This document shows, piece after piece, positions 40,304 to 50,000 of a stretch of DNA of 64,000 nt (position 1 is its first letter; each line of letters opens with the position of its first letter). The DNA comes from Deltaproteobacteria bacterium (lineage in GTDB: Bacteria > Myxococcota_A > Polyangia > Polyangiales > Ga0077539): contig CANJUR010000001.1 in the NCBI GenBank assembly GCA_947477565.1, positions 215,996 through 279,995 of the forward strand, in the 5' to 3' direction. Below the pieces are notes generated by a model, which saw only the letters and a program-made list of their open reading frames with translations, did not search any database and had not been told where the DNA came from. The position numbers were made by a program, and so were the translations under genes.

Positions 40304-42454
40304 ATGCGCGTCATGCTCCGCACCTCCCTTGGATTCTGCGTCGCCGCGTCGCTCGTCGGCGCCTGCGCGAGCTCTCCGCACCGCGCAACCATCGCGCTGA
40401 CCGGCGTCCCGTCGGCCGTCAACGCTGCCACCCTCGACGACGCCCGGCGCGTACTCGACGAACAGCCCGCGGGCGAGGCCGCCCTCCACGGCCTGCGCAC
40501 CCAGGTCGCGCGACTCCTCGCGGCGAGCGCGCTCGATGCACTCCAGTCCGGCGACACCGCGCGGGCGATCCAGCGAATGCAGGCCGCGCTGGTGCGGTAC
40601 ACCCCCGAGGAGCTTGCGCACGGAGGCCTGCCGCGCGAACTCGAAGCGCCGGCGCGAGCGCTGCTCGCGACAGCATCGACGCGCGGCGAGGAGGGCAGTG
40701 CGCTGGGTGCGGCGCGCATCCTGATGGCATTGGAAAACCCGCCGGCGGACGCCCGCCCGACCTGGGATCGCATCACCGAGTGGGGTGCGCGCAATCGCCA
40801 GGACTTCCAGCGCCCGTGGGTGCGCGAGGGTGAACTCGCGGAGATTCAGCGCGAGGTGGCGGCGATCATTCCCGCGCGCGACGTGCTCGACGCGGCCGCG
40901 ACGCACCTCACCGCCCGCCGTGAGTCCGCCGCCGAGGCGCGTAACGCCCGCGGCGAGCTGGCGCATCTCTCTTTCGACGAGGTCCGACAGCTCCGCTCGG
41001 GTCTGCAGCGCTCGGCGGCCGACCTCGCGATGCTCTACCTCCGGGTCGGTGCGCTGACCGAGGCGGGCGAGCGGCTCTCCGCAATGGGCGCGGGGGCCGA
41101 GAGTTCGGGCCTCGCGGCTGCGATCCGCGGCATCGCCCGTAGCGAGGGCGGCGCAGACGCCCTCAACGACCTCGGCCGGCAGGTCGCATCGGTCGATCAC
41201 CTCGCTGCTGCGGGCGTGTGCCGCGTCGGCCGCCAGCGCTACGCCGCGGACCCTCGCTTCGCGCGCTGCCTCGCCGCGGCCGCTGATCGTGATCGCGACC
41301 TCGGCCTCGCGAGCGCACACCTCGCGGTCGCCGCTGCGCTGCTCCCCAACGACCTCGACTCGCTGCGCGACGCCCTCATGGAGACCCACCGCTGGCTGCA
41401 AAGCGAAGTGGGCTCCGACGACGTCACTCCGGGTCGCAGCGCCATCGAGCGCGCTCGGTCGTTTCTCGAGCGCTGGCGAGTGCTCTCCCCCGACCGGGGT
41501 CCGCCGATCGCCGAGGCCGACCTCGCCGAGATCTCCGCGCAACTCGAACTTACCGCGGGCAACCTCCCGGAAGCGACCGTTCACCTGGAGCGCGCGACGC
41601 ACGCCACCCCTTCGTCCCGCGAGGCGTACCTCTCTCTCTCTGAAATCGCCTGGCGCCACGGCGATGGTTCGACCGCACTGCAGTACCTCGATCGGGGCCT
41701 CGCGCTTCCGCTTCGCCCGACCGAGAGCGACTCTTCCTTCCGGCCACGCTTTGCGGTGCGCCGCGCTCAGGTGCTCGCCTCGACCCACCACCCCGACGAG
41801 GCCCGCGCCATCTTCGGTGAAGCCCTCGGATCCCTGGATGCCCTCTCCCGCATCTCGGAGGGTCGCGAACTCGGCGAGGCCCAACTCCTGCGCGCCGTGT
41901 CCCTCGCAGCCCTCGGGCGTACGAGTGAGGTCCGCGCCGCCCTCGACGCGGCCCTCGACGCCGACCCCGAAAACCGAAGCATCGCCGGTCACGCCATCTC
42001 ATTCTGTATCGGTCACGGACTCTGGGCCGACGCGCTCACCCTCTCCCGCCGCGCCCGCGCGCAACTCACGCTCGACCCCGCCTGGCAGATCTATTTCGCG
42101 CTCTGGTCCCAGCTCAGTGCCCGTCTGGGACACCTCCCCGACGATGCGGGCGCGACGACCGCCCTCACTGCCTTCGCATCCACGGATGAAGCCCACGTCC
42201 CATGGACGATCCGGCTCGCGCAGCGCTCTGTCGGGCGTGCCACCCGCGACGAGTTGCTCGCTGCGGCGCACACCCGCGGCCAGCGCGCCGAGGCGCTCTT
42301 CTACGACGCCATGAACGCCCTCGCGACCGGCGACACCGCCGCAACGACGCGGGACCTCCGTGAGGTCGTCTCCAGCGAGACGCTGCACTATCACGAGTAC
42401 GAAATGGCCGTGGATACGCTGCGCCGACTGGCCGAGACGCCCAGCACGCCCTGA
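40304..42454 (+). CDS. TPR-containing lipoprotein
   Basis: A 716-residue predicted lipoprotein from ATG 40304 (lipobox LVGAC near residue 21). It is mostly alpha-helical tetratricopeptide-type repeats: DALQSGDTARAIQRMQAALV, QLELTAGNLPEATVHLERAT, LSLSEIAWRHGDGSTALQYL, LLRAVSLAALGRTSEVRAAL and NALATGDTAATTRDLREVVS. No enzymatic motif. Likely a periplasmic or outer-membrane scaffold. Divergent from the TonB receptor, hinting at a linked role in uptake, but unproven. It converges with a Ser/Thr kinase gene (8-base gap). Confidence 0.82.
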   Translation: MRVMLRTSLGFCVAASLVGACASSPHRATIALTGVPSAVNAATLDDARRVLDEQPAGEAALHGLRTQVARLLAASALDALQSGDTARAIQRMQAALVRYTPEELAHGGLPRELEAPARALLATASTRGEEGSALGAARILMALENPPADARPTWDRITEWGARNRQDFQRPWVREGELAEIQREVAAIIPARDVLDAAATHLTARRESAAEARNARGELAHLSFDEVRQLRSGLQRSAADLAMLYLRVGALTEAGERLSAMGAGAESSGLAAAIRGIARSEGGADALNDLGRQVASVDHLAAAGVCRVGRQRYAADPRFARCLAAAADRDRDLGLASAHLAVAAALLPNDLDSLRDALMETHRWLQSEVGSDDVTPGRSAIERARSFLERWRVLSPDRGPPIAEADLAEISAQLELTAGNLPEATVHLERATHATPSSREAYLSLSEIAWRHGDGSTALQYLDRGLALPLRPTESDSSFRPRFAVRRAQVLASTHHPDEARAIFGEALGSLDALSRISEGRELGEAQLLRAVSLAALGRTSEVRAALDAALDADPENRSIAGHAISFCIGHGLWADALTLSRRARAQLTLDPAWQIYFALWSQLSARLGHLPDDAGATTALTAFASTDEAHVPWTIRLAQRSVGRATRDELLAAAHTRGQRAEALFYDAMNALATGDTAATTRDLREVVSSETLHYHEYEMAVDTLRRLAETPSTP

Positions 42455-42462
42455 CCCGGTCG

Positions 42463-44310
42463 CTAGGGGGTCAGAAACATCCGTGCGTTGTTCGTCGGGT
42501 GCCCGCTCGGATAGCTCAGGTGCGCGAGCACCTGGGACACGCAGCGCCCCGCCGGGCTCGACGGCGACGGGGACATCAGGGTCACCGCGCGCACGTGGCC
42601 GCGAACATCGATGTCGAGGGCGAAGCTGACGTTGGCGCGAGCGCCGTCGAGGCACGCACGTATCGCCGGAATCTGCGGCCGGACACCCTGCATGATCGCG
42701 GGCGAATCGAGCGGCGGCCCCGACACGGCGGGCAAGCGCTCGGCCGAAGAGACGTGGTGGCGCTCTGGAGTCGGCGAGCGAGCGGACACGCTCCCCCGGG
42801 GAGGATGGGTCCACGGTGCGACGAACGGAGAGGGCGCGGGGTGCGGCACCACCACGGCCCGCGGTGGAGAGAGAAGCTGAGTGACGATCGGTGCAGCGGG
42901 TAGCGGCGACAGCACCGGCGGCGGCACGGACGCCGCGGCGGCCTGGACCTGCGGCGCGACTGCGGGAGGGTTGGTGTCGGGACCTGAGCGCAGCAGTGCC
43001 GCGAGGGCGACGAGTCCGAGCATCACCGCGGCCCCCATCACGAGTACCACTCCCCGCCGAGACGACCGTCGCGGAGCCTTCGCCGACTCATTGGAATGCG
43101 AGGACGGAGACCACGGAGCCGAGAGATCCAGGCCCGAGGGCCCGGCGGGATCGACGACGGTGGCACCGACATCCTCGATCGGCCTGAACATCGGCGCAAA
43201 AGAAGGAGGTGGCGGCGGCACCGAAACCCGCCGGGCCGACGGAGCAGGAGAAGGCACCGGTGGCGCAACCGGCGGAACCGACGAGCGCGCCCGCACCGGC
43301 GGCGGAACCGGCGGCGGCACCGCGTTCGGGTAGTTCGGCCGCGCAGGGACTGCGATGGCTTCCAGCAGGATCTGTGTCGCCCCGTCGTTCAATGTGTAGA
43401 CGCTGGTGGCCTCGTCGCTGCGACTGATCACGGCGTCATCGACCGGCAGCATCGCGAGCACGGCGTTGAGCGCGTCGAGCATCTCCCCGGCGTTGGCGTA
43501 CCGTTGCCCCGGCTCCTTCGCGAGCGAGCGATCGATCACCGCGCAGAGGGCAGCCGGGGCAGCCGGGGCGTAGTGCTGCAGCGGAGTGTGCGGGTAGAGC
43601 ATGATGCGCGAGAGCAGCTGCTGGTACGTCTCCCCGTCGAACGGCGTCTGCAGCGTGATGGCCTGGTAGAGCACCGCCCCCATCGACCAGAGGTCCGCGC
43701 GACCGTCCACGCGACCGCCTCCCGCCTGCTCGGGGGACATGTAGTCCGGGGTCCCGACGGCAGTACCCACGCGCGTAAGCCCCCCCGCGGCGCGCTCGGA
43801 CAGAATCTTCGAGATGCCAAAATCCAGGAGCTTTACGCCCGTGGGCTGGTCGCCGCTGCCCTCGAGGAAAATGTTCTCGGGTTTGATGTCGCGATGCACG
43901 ACCCCGACCTCGTGCGCAGCCCGGAGCGCATCGACCGTGCCCACGGCGATCGTCACGGCTTCACGAAACCCCAGCGCACGCCGCTCCATCACGTCACAGA
44001 GCGTCTCGCCGCGAAGCAGTTCCAGAACCAGATACGGACCGTCGTCGTCGCTGCCCGCATCGAGCACTCGCACGATGTTCGGGTGCCCGATGGAAGCGAC
44101 CGTCTGCGCCTCCTGCTGAAATCGCCCGACCACCTCCGCCGAGGTAATGAACTCCGGTTTGATCAGCTTTACCGCAACATGTAAGCCGCCGGCGACGAGG
44201 TCTTCCGCCTCGAAGACCGCGCCCATCCCGCCTTCGCCGATGACCCGCAGCAGGCGATAACGGTCCGCGACGAGCGAGCCGCTGCGCCGATGGATGTCAT
44301 CGACCCGCAT
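42463..44310 (-). CDS. Membrane-anchored Hanks-type Ser/Thr protein kinase
   Basis: A 615-residue kinase. The N-terminal catalytic domain is complete: Gly loop GEGGMGAVFE (residues 25-34), Lys48 in HVAVKLIK, VVHRDIKPEN (HRD 139-141), LLDFGISK (DFG 163-165) and GTPDYMSPEQA. A Pro/Ser-rich linker follows (about residues 320-410), then one transmembrane helix (VVLVMGAAVMLGLVALAALL, about 425-445). The extracytoplasmic C-terminus ends in a domain that recalls myxobacterial AgmX/PglI-type endings (IPAIRACLDGARANVSFALD). ATG 44310 is preferred over GTG 44316. Substrates are unknown; the radical SAM gene lies upstream on the same strand. Confidence 0.93.
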   Translation of the reverse strand: MRVDDIHRRSGSLVADRYRLLRVIGEGGMGAVFEAEDLVAGGLHVAVKLIKPEFITSAEVVGRFQQEAQTVASIGHPNIVRVLDAGSDDDGPYLVLELLRGETLCDVMERRALGFREAVTIAVGTVDALRAAHEVGVVHRDIKPENIFLEGSGDQPTGVKLLDFGISKILSERAAGGLTRVGTAVGTPDYMSPEQAGGGRVDGRADLWSMGAVLYQAITLQTPFDGETYQQLLSRIMLYPHTPLQHYAPAAPAALCAVIDRSLAKEPGQRYANAGEMLDALNAVLAMLPVDDAVISRSDEATSVYTLNDGATQILLEAIAVPARPNYPNAVPPPVPPPVRARSSVPPVAPPVPSPAPSARRVSVPPPPPSFAPMFRPIEDVGATVVDPAGPSGLDLSAPWSPSSHSNESAKAPRRSSRRGVVLVMGAAVMLGLVALAALLRSGPDTNPPAVAPQVQAAAASVPPPVLSPLPAAPIVTQLLSPPRAVVVPHPAPSPFVAPWTHPPRGSVSARSPTPERHHVSSAERLPAVSGPPLDSPAIMQGVRPQIPAIRACLDGARANVSFALDIDVRGHVRAVTLMSPSPSSPAGRCVSQVLAHLSYPSGHPTNNARMFLTP

Positions 44311-44428
44311 CGCCACTAGAACCTACGCCGTACCATGGTCGGGTTGTTATCCCTGCGGGTGCCGCGCTGTCCATCCTGCACGGCGCCCGGTCCTTCGAAA
44401 CTCCCTGAACGAAGCCCCACCGGTGCGC

Positions 44429-45610
44429 TCACGTCGCCAACGGCAGTCGGTGCTTGCGCTCCACCCGCGAGGGGTTCTGCCCCACCGACTTCGCCGCGGC
44501 CGCAACGCGTCCGTACGTCCACGATAGAAACGTCGGGTCACGCTCCTCCAGGAGTTGATGCCCGGCCCCGTCGGCGATGCGGGCGGTGGCCTGCTCGTAC
44601 CAGCACTGAGTACCGCCCGGGAGGTGCGTAGTCCCGGTCTCCGCCAGGTTGGCGCACGCGCACGACGCCCCGCAGCGCCACTCCTCCGCGCACTCGCCGC
44701 ACGCCGGATCTGCCGGGCCACGCAGCATCCGGGACACCCTCCCCCGGTCGATGCCCGTGTCGAGGTGCCCGATGACCAGCGCCGCGTCGCGGTCTTCGCC
44801 CACCATTCGCGCACACGGGAAGAGGTTGCCCCGCGGCGATACGGCAATCTCGCGGTCGCCCGAGCCGCAAGAGTCGCAGCTCGCGAGGCCCCCCTTCGCG
44901 GCCGCCAGGAGCTTGTTGTCAAACGTCGGCATCGCGATGGGCCGACCCGCGCGAATCGCGGCGGCGTACACACGCACGGAATCCTCCAGACCGAGCTCCC
45001 AGAGCGCGAGGTCGGCGTCGCTCCACGCGCACTCAAACGCCGGATTGAGGATGATCTCCGAGGCACCAAGCTCGGCCAGGAAGCGCACGCTCTCGCCCAG
45101 CCAACGGACGTTCTCCGGCGCGACCACCGCGATGATCTGCAGACCGAGGCCCGCGGCGAGCATGTTCTGCGCCCCCGCGACGACGTCGTCGAAGCTCGAA
45201 CGCCCGCCCCGCTGCGGCCGCGTGGCCTCGTGCGCGGCGCGGCAGCCGTCGAGGGAGAGCGTGACCTGCATGTCGAGCGCCTTCATTCGACGGGCGCGCT
45301 CGGCAGTGATGAGTGTTCCGTTGGTGGTGACGGCGAGACGGAGGCGGCGTCCTTCACGCACGGCGCGGGCGCGGGCCTCGACGGCGACACGGTTCATCAG
45401 GTCGAAGCAGATGAGCGGCTCGCCGCCGAAGAAGCCGAGGTCAAGGGGTGCCTCTTCGCGCCAGGGGGTCTGCTCGCGCGGGGCGTCGAAGAGCAGGTCG
45501 AGCGAGCGCTCAGCGGTGGCCCAATCCATCTCGCGGCGAAACTTCTCGCCCGTGTAGCAGTACGAACAAGCGAGGTTGCACTCGTGAGTCAAGACCAGGG
45601 TGACATGCAT
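44429..45610 (-). CDS. Radical SAM enzyme with SPASM domain
   Basis: A 393-residue radical SAM protein. The [4Fe-4S] motif is HECNLACSYC (Cys11, Cys15, Cys18), followed by GFFGGEPLICF (SAM/GGE region), AVTTNGTLIT and VTLSLDG. The C-terminal SPASM part binds auxiliary clusters through about eight cysteines (CDSCGSGDREIAVSPRGNLF, PCARMVG, CGECAEEWRCGASCACANLA, QCWYEQ). The family includes sulfatase-maturating enzymes and peptide-modifying maturases. No sulfatase gene and no obvious short precursor peptide is nearby, so the substrate is open. It sits between a lipoprotein gene and a Ser/Thr kinase gene on the same strand. Confidence 0.9.
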   Translation of the reverse strand: MHVTLVLTHECNLACSYCYTGEKFRREMDWATAERSLDLLFDAPREQTPWREEAPLDLGFFGGEPLICFDLMNRVAVEARARAVREGRRLRLAVTTNGTLITAERARRMKALDMQVTLSLDGCRAAHEATRPQRGGRSSFDDVVAGAQNMLAAGLGLQIIAVVAPENVRWLGESVRFLAELGASEIILNPAFECAWSDADLALWELGLEDSVRVYAAAIRAGRPIAMPTFDNKLLAAAKGGLASCDSCGSGDREIAVSPRGNLFPCARMVGEDRDAALVIGHLDTGIDRGRVSRMLRGPADPACGECAEEWRCGASCACANLAETGTTHLPGGTQCWYEQATARIADGAGHQLLEERDPTFLSWTYGRVAAAAKSVGQNPSRVERKHRLPLAT

Positions 45611-45682
45611 GGAACCTCCGGCGAGTAAGGCAGACGCTACAATGCTCCCACGCCTTGGATCACGCTCAAAGCAGGAGCGCGA

Positions 45683-46336
45683 TCAGCCGGGGATGATGTT
45701 CCAGACGAGGTCGGTGCTGCCGAGGGGGCCGCTGAAGCGAAGGCTGAACGAGCGCACCCGGTCGTCGATGACCTCGACCTCTGCGCCGCTCGCGCTGCGC
45801 AGGTACTTCGGAAAGCGGATGCGGAAGGCCTGACGCCACACCGTGGTGTACGGAAAGTACGTCCGCTCCACCGCGCCCGGTCGCGTGATCGGCTCTATCG
45901 CCACCGGAGCGACCTCCTCGCGACGGTCGTTGACCAGCAGCACGCGCCACGCGCTCGTCGGGCGGGTGAGCTCGCCCCAGCGGCGGCTCTGCGTGTACAG
46001 CGCCACGTAGAACTCATGCTGCTGCTGCGCGGCCTCAAGGCTGTTTTGAAGGAGTTCCTGGCGCTCCGGGGTGGTCAGCCGGAAGTCCTGCGCATACCTC
46101 ACTACGTAAGCCCAGCGGAAGTCCCAGCTCTCGTACGTGGCCGTCACCGCGATGCGATCGTCGAGCCCCTGCAACTGGTACTGGTGCCCCTCGCGCGTCC
46201 AGCGCTGCAGCACTGCATCGTAGCTCTCCGCGGTGTACACCCGCGGCCCCTGTCGGAGGCTCACCTGCGGCGATGCACATGCCCCGGGGGCCACCAAAAG
46301 CCCCAGCAGCAGAGCCCCGCGGAGCACTTTACTCAC
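45683..46336 (-). CDS. Predicted lipoprotein
   Basis: A 217-residue protein from GTG 46336, the first codon giving a lipoprotein signal (LRGALLLGLLVAPGAC). The mature region is beta/alpha mixed (ESYDAVLQRWTREGHQYQLQ, VTATYESWDFRWAYVVRYAQ, RLTTPERQELLQNSLEAAQQ, FSLRFSGPLGSTDLVWNIIP). No family recognised. Its start overlaps the 3' end of pyrE by 8 bases, so it is probably cotranscribed and coupled. Confidence 0.75.
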   Translation of the reverse strand: MSKVLRGALLLGLLVAPGACASPQVSLRQGPRVYTAESYDAVLQRWTREGHQYQLQGLDDRIAVTATYESWDFRWAYVVRYAQDFRLTTPERQELLQNSLEAAQQQHEFYVALYTQSRRWGELTRPTSAWRVLLVNDRREEVAPVAIEPITRPGAVERTYFPYTTVWRQAFRIRFPKYLRSASGAEVEVIDDRVRSFSLRFSGPLGSTDLVWNIIPG

Positions 46337-46895
46337 CCAGGAAATCCGCTCGGCTAAACACGGGCAACACCCGCAGCCCCATCGCCTCGAGGGCCTCGCG
46401 CCCCCCTTCGCAGCGGTCCACCAACGCGACCACGCCGAGCACCGTGTGACCGTCCGCACGCAGCGCCTCGATGGCCATCCGCGACGACCCCCCAGTGGTC
46501 AGCACGTCTTCGAGAAGCACCACCCGCAACACCGCCGAGAGCGATACGCGTCCCTCGATGCGCTGCGCTGTACCGTGGTTTTTCGGCTCCTTACGAACAT
46601 AAAGGGCATCCCAGCCGGGCGCTGCTCCGAGTCCTGAGGTCAGCGAGACGGCGCTCGCCAGCGGACAGCCGCCCAGCGCAACCCCTGCCACGGCATCGAC
46701 GTTCTCCGCGAGACCCGCCGACCGGATGACCTCGCAGAGCACCTCTCCACAGAGGCGATGCCCCTCCGCGGTCAGGATCACCTGCTTGCAGTCGATGAAG
46801 AAATCGCTGTCGCGACCGGATGCGAGGCGGAAGGTTCCCCGTCGCCAGGCGTCGGTGCGCAACCGCTCGAGTAGGCGCTTTCGGGGGGCATCCAT
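46329..46895 (-). CDS. pyrE: Orotate phosphoribosyltransferase
   Basis: A 188-residue enzyme of pyrimidine synthesis converting orotate and PRPP to OMP. Diagnostic motifs: FRLASGRDSDFFIDCKQV near the N-terminus, DAVAGVALGGCPLASAVS, YVRKEPKNHGTAQRIEG and the PRPP-binding VVLLEDVLTTGGSSRMAIEA. ATG 46895 gives the usual length; an upstream open frame lacks family sequence. It is first in a likely minus-strand unit with the lipoprotein and perhaps the radical SAM and kinase genes. It diverges from the giant cysteine-rich gene across a 177-base gap. Confidence 0.93.
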   Translation of the reverse strand: MDAPRKRLLERLRTDAWRRGTFRLASGRDSDFFIDCKQVILTAEGHRLCGEVLCEVIRSAGLAENVDAVAGVALGGCPLASAVSLTSGLGAAPGWDALYVRKEPKNHGTAQRIEGRVSLSAVLRVVLLEDVLTTGGSSRMAIEALRADGHTVLGVVALVDRCEGGREALEAMGLRVLPVFSRADFLGE

Positions 46896-47072
46896 ACGTT
46901 GCGGTTTAGGTATCGCGCCTTGACCCGGAACAGCAAGCCGCCCCGCGCCCCCCCACGAGAGAGATGACGTGCGCCCGCGCTCGGCAGACACTCCCGGCGC
47001 CGCGCAGTCGGGGACGCCCATGCGTCGAGGGAGAGACCGGGGGGTGACGCCCTCCCGTGAGGAGCAGAGGCC

Positions 47073-50000
47073 GTGACGAATAGACCAAGAACCATCACTA
47101 CAAATTCCGCAGCGCCCTGGGGGGCATTCCTCCTCGGGGTCACTCTCATGTTCGGATGCAGCGAGAGTGCCTCCGTGGTCGGAGGACCCGCGGACTCCGC
47201 CGTCAACGACCTCGGACTCGACGCCACCATGGACGCCGGATTCGACGCCGGAATCGACGGCAGCACGGACGGAAGTACCGATGGCCCACGCTGCGGTCCC
47301 GCACAGACTGCCTGTAACGGGATGTGCGTGGCGTCGAGCGTGGACCCAGGCAACTGCGGCGCATGCGGAACCGTCTGCGCCAGCACCGAGCGCTGCGTCG
47401 ATAGCGTGTGCCGTACGCTCTGTCCCGGCGAGCAGGTCGCGTGCCCCGAGGGCGGCGGCGACGCGGGCGACGCAGGGGCCCGAACGGTCTGCGTGCTTCC
47501 CGGCACCGACCGCAACCACTGCGGCGGCTGCGGCCGACAGTGCGGACCAGGCGAGGTCTGCTCCATGGGCATGTGCTCGACGTCCTGCGCCGAGCTGCTC
47601 ACCACCTGCAGCGCCGGTGGCCGCGCGTATTGCTCCGATACTCGGCGCGATCCGATGAACTGCGGAGCGTGCGGCGTCGGCTGCGCCCCTGGTCAGACGT
47701 GCGACTCCTCGCGCTGCGTCACCACCTGCGCGACCGGATTTACGCCCTGCACCACAAGCGTGGACGCCGGTGTCTCGGACGGCGGCGACGCCGGCGGACC
47801 GGGCTACTGCGCTGAGCTCCAGACCGACCGCAACAACTGCGGCGTCTGCGGAAACATCTGCCCGTCGGGCCAGGTCTGTGACGGCTCCCGGTGCGTGCTC
47901 TCGTGCAGCCTCGGCACCACCAGCTGCGGCGGTTCGTGCCGCGACCTGCAGACCGACCGCGGCAACTGCGGCGAGTGCGGAAACGCCTGCGCCGAAGGGC
48001 AGGTGTGCTCGTCAGGGATGTGCGTACTCACCTGCGCATCGGGGCAGTCCAACTGCTCAGGCTCTTGCCGCGACCTGCAAAACGACCGCGCCAACTGCGG
48101 CGCCTGTGGGACCGCCTGCGCCGCCGGGCAGGTGTGCACCTCCGGGATGTGCCAGCTCTCCTGCGGCAGCGGGCTCTCCAACTGCGGCGGATCGTGCCGG
48201 GATATCCAGACCGACCGCGCTCACTGCGGCGCGTGCGGCAACGTCTGCGCGAGCGGCCAGGTGTGCTCCGCAGGGACCTGCGTGACGTCCTGCGCCGCGA
48301 GCACCGCGGACTGCTCGGGCTCCTGCCGCGACCTCCAGAACGACCGCACCAACTGTGGCGCATGCGGGGCCGTCTGCGGCGCCGGTCAGGTGTGCTCCGC
48401 GGGCGCGTGCGTCGTGTCGTGCCCGACCGGCCAGGTCGAGTGCGGCGGATCGTGCCGCGACCTCCAGACCGACCGCGCGCACTGCGGCCTCTGCAGCAAC
48501 CTCTGCGCAAGCGGCCAAGTCTGCGTGGCCGGGGCGTGCGTCGTCTCGTGCCCCAGCGGACAGAACAACTGCAGCGGCACCTGCCGTGACCTCCAGGGCG
48601 ATCGCGACCACTGCGGGATGTGCGGCAACGCCTGCGCGTCGGGCCAGGTGTGCTCCGGCGCGATGTGCGTGACCTCCTGCGGCGCGGGCCTCTCCGCGTG
48701 CTCCGGATCGTGCCGCGACCTCCAGACCGACCGCGGCAACTGCGGCGCGTGCGCCAACGCGTGCGGCTCGGGCCAGGTGTGCGTAGCGGGCGCGTGCGTC
48801 GTGTCGTGCCCGTCGAGCCAGGCCGTGTGTACCGGGACTTGCCGCGACCTGCAGACCGATCGCACCAACTGCGGCGCGTGCGACCGCGCGTGTGCTTCCG
48901 GACAGGTGTGCGTCGCGGGCGCGTGCGTCGTCTCGTGCCCGGGCGGGCAGGCCGTGTGTACCGGGACGTGCCGCGACCTGCAGACCGATCGTGCCAACTG
49001 CGGCGCGTGCGGAGTGCCGTGCGACGCGGGGCAGGTGTGCTCCGCCGGTGCGTGCGTCGTGAGTTGCCTCAGCGGACTCACGGACTGCACCGGCTCGTGC
49101 CGCGATCTCCAGAGCGACCGCGCAAACTGCGGCGGCTGCGGGCGCGCTTGCGCGGCGGGGCAGGTGTGCTCCGGCGCCGCCTGCGTCACGTCGTGTACAC
49201 CGGGGCTCAGCGACTGCGCGGGATCGTGCCGCGACCTCCAGAGCGACCGTGCGAACTGCGGCACCTGCGGGGGCGCTTGCGCGGCCGGGCAGGTGTGCTC
49301 CGCCGGCGCGTGCGTGGTGTCGTGCATCGTCGGTCTGACCAACTGCCTGGGCTCGTGCCGGGACATCGACAGCGACCGCGCCCACTGCGGCGCTTGTGGA
49401 GTGGCGTGCGCCCCCGGTCAGGTCTGCTCCGCGCGGGCCTGCGTCACGTCGTGTGGAACGGGACTCTCGGACTGCACCGGCTCGTGCCGTGACCTGCTCA
49501 ACGACCGCGCCAACTGCGGGATGTGCGGGCGCTCGTGCGCCACCGGCGAGGCGTGCCTCGCGGGCGGCTGCGTGGTGTCGTGCCCGACCGGACAGACCAA
49601 CTGCGGCGGGTCGTGCGTGACCCTCGGCAACGACAACACCCACTGCGGCATGTGCGGCCGAACCTGCTCCGCGGGCCAGGTGTGCTCCGCCGGCGCGTGC
49701 GTCACGACCTGCGCCGCGGGGCAGACCAACTGCACCGGCACGTGCCGCGACCTCCAGACCGACCGCGCCTTCTGCGGGTCGTGCACCCGCGCATGCGCGT
49801 CGGGTCAGATCTGCGTCGCAGGCGGGTGCGTCACCTCGTGCCTCGTGGGGCAGGCGACCTGCAGCTCGGTCTGCGTGTCGACTGCGAGCGATCCTGCGAA
49901 CTGCGGAGCGTGCTCGGTGACGTGCCCCACGCGCCCCAACGCCACCGCGGTGTGCGGCGCGTCGGCGTGTGGGTTCATCTGCGGCGCGGGCTTCGCGGAC

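Noticed and set aside
40202-41992. Long minus-strand extension upstream of the TonB receptor
   Set aside because: It is antisense to the TPR lipoprotein. The receptor signal peptide starts at 40201/40189.
44335-44631. Possible precursor peptide for the radical SAM enzyme
   Set aside because: It overlaps the enzyme gene in antisense, is Pro/Arg-rich and lacks a leader/core organisation; no support.
48057-49643. A 528-codon minus-strand frame across the cysteine repeats
   Set aside because: It mirrors the repeat of the plus-strand gene, with no start context or family content. A repeat-driven shadow frame.
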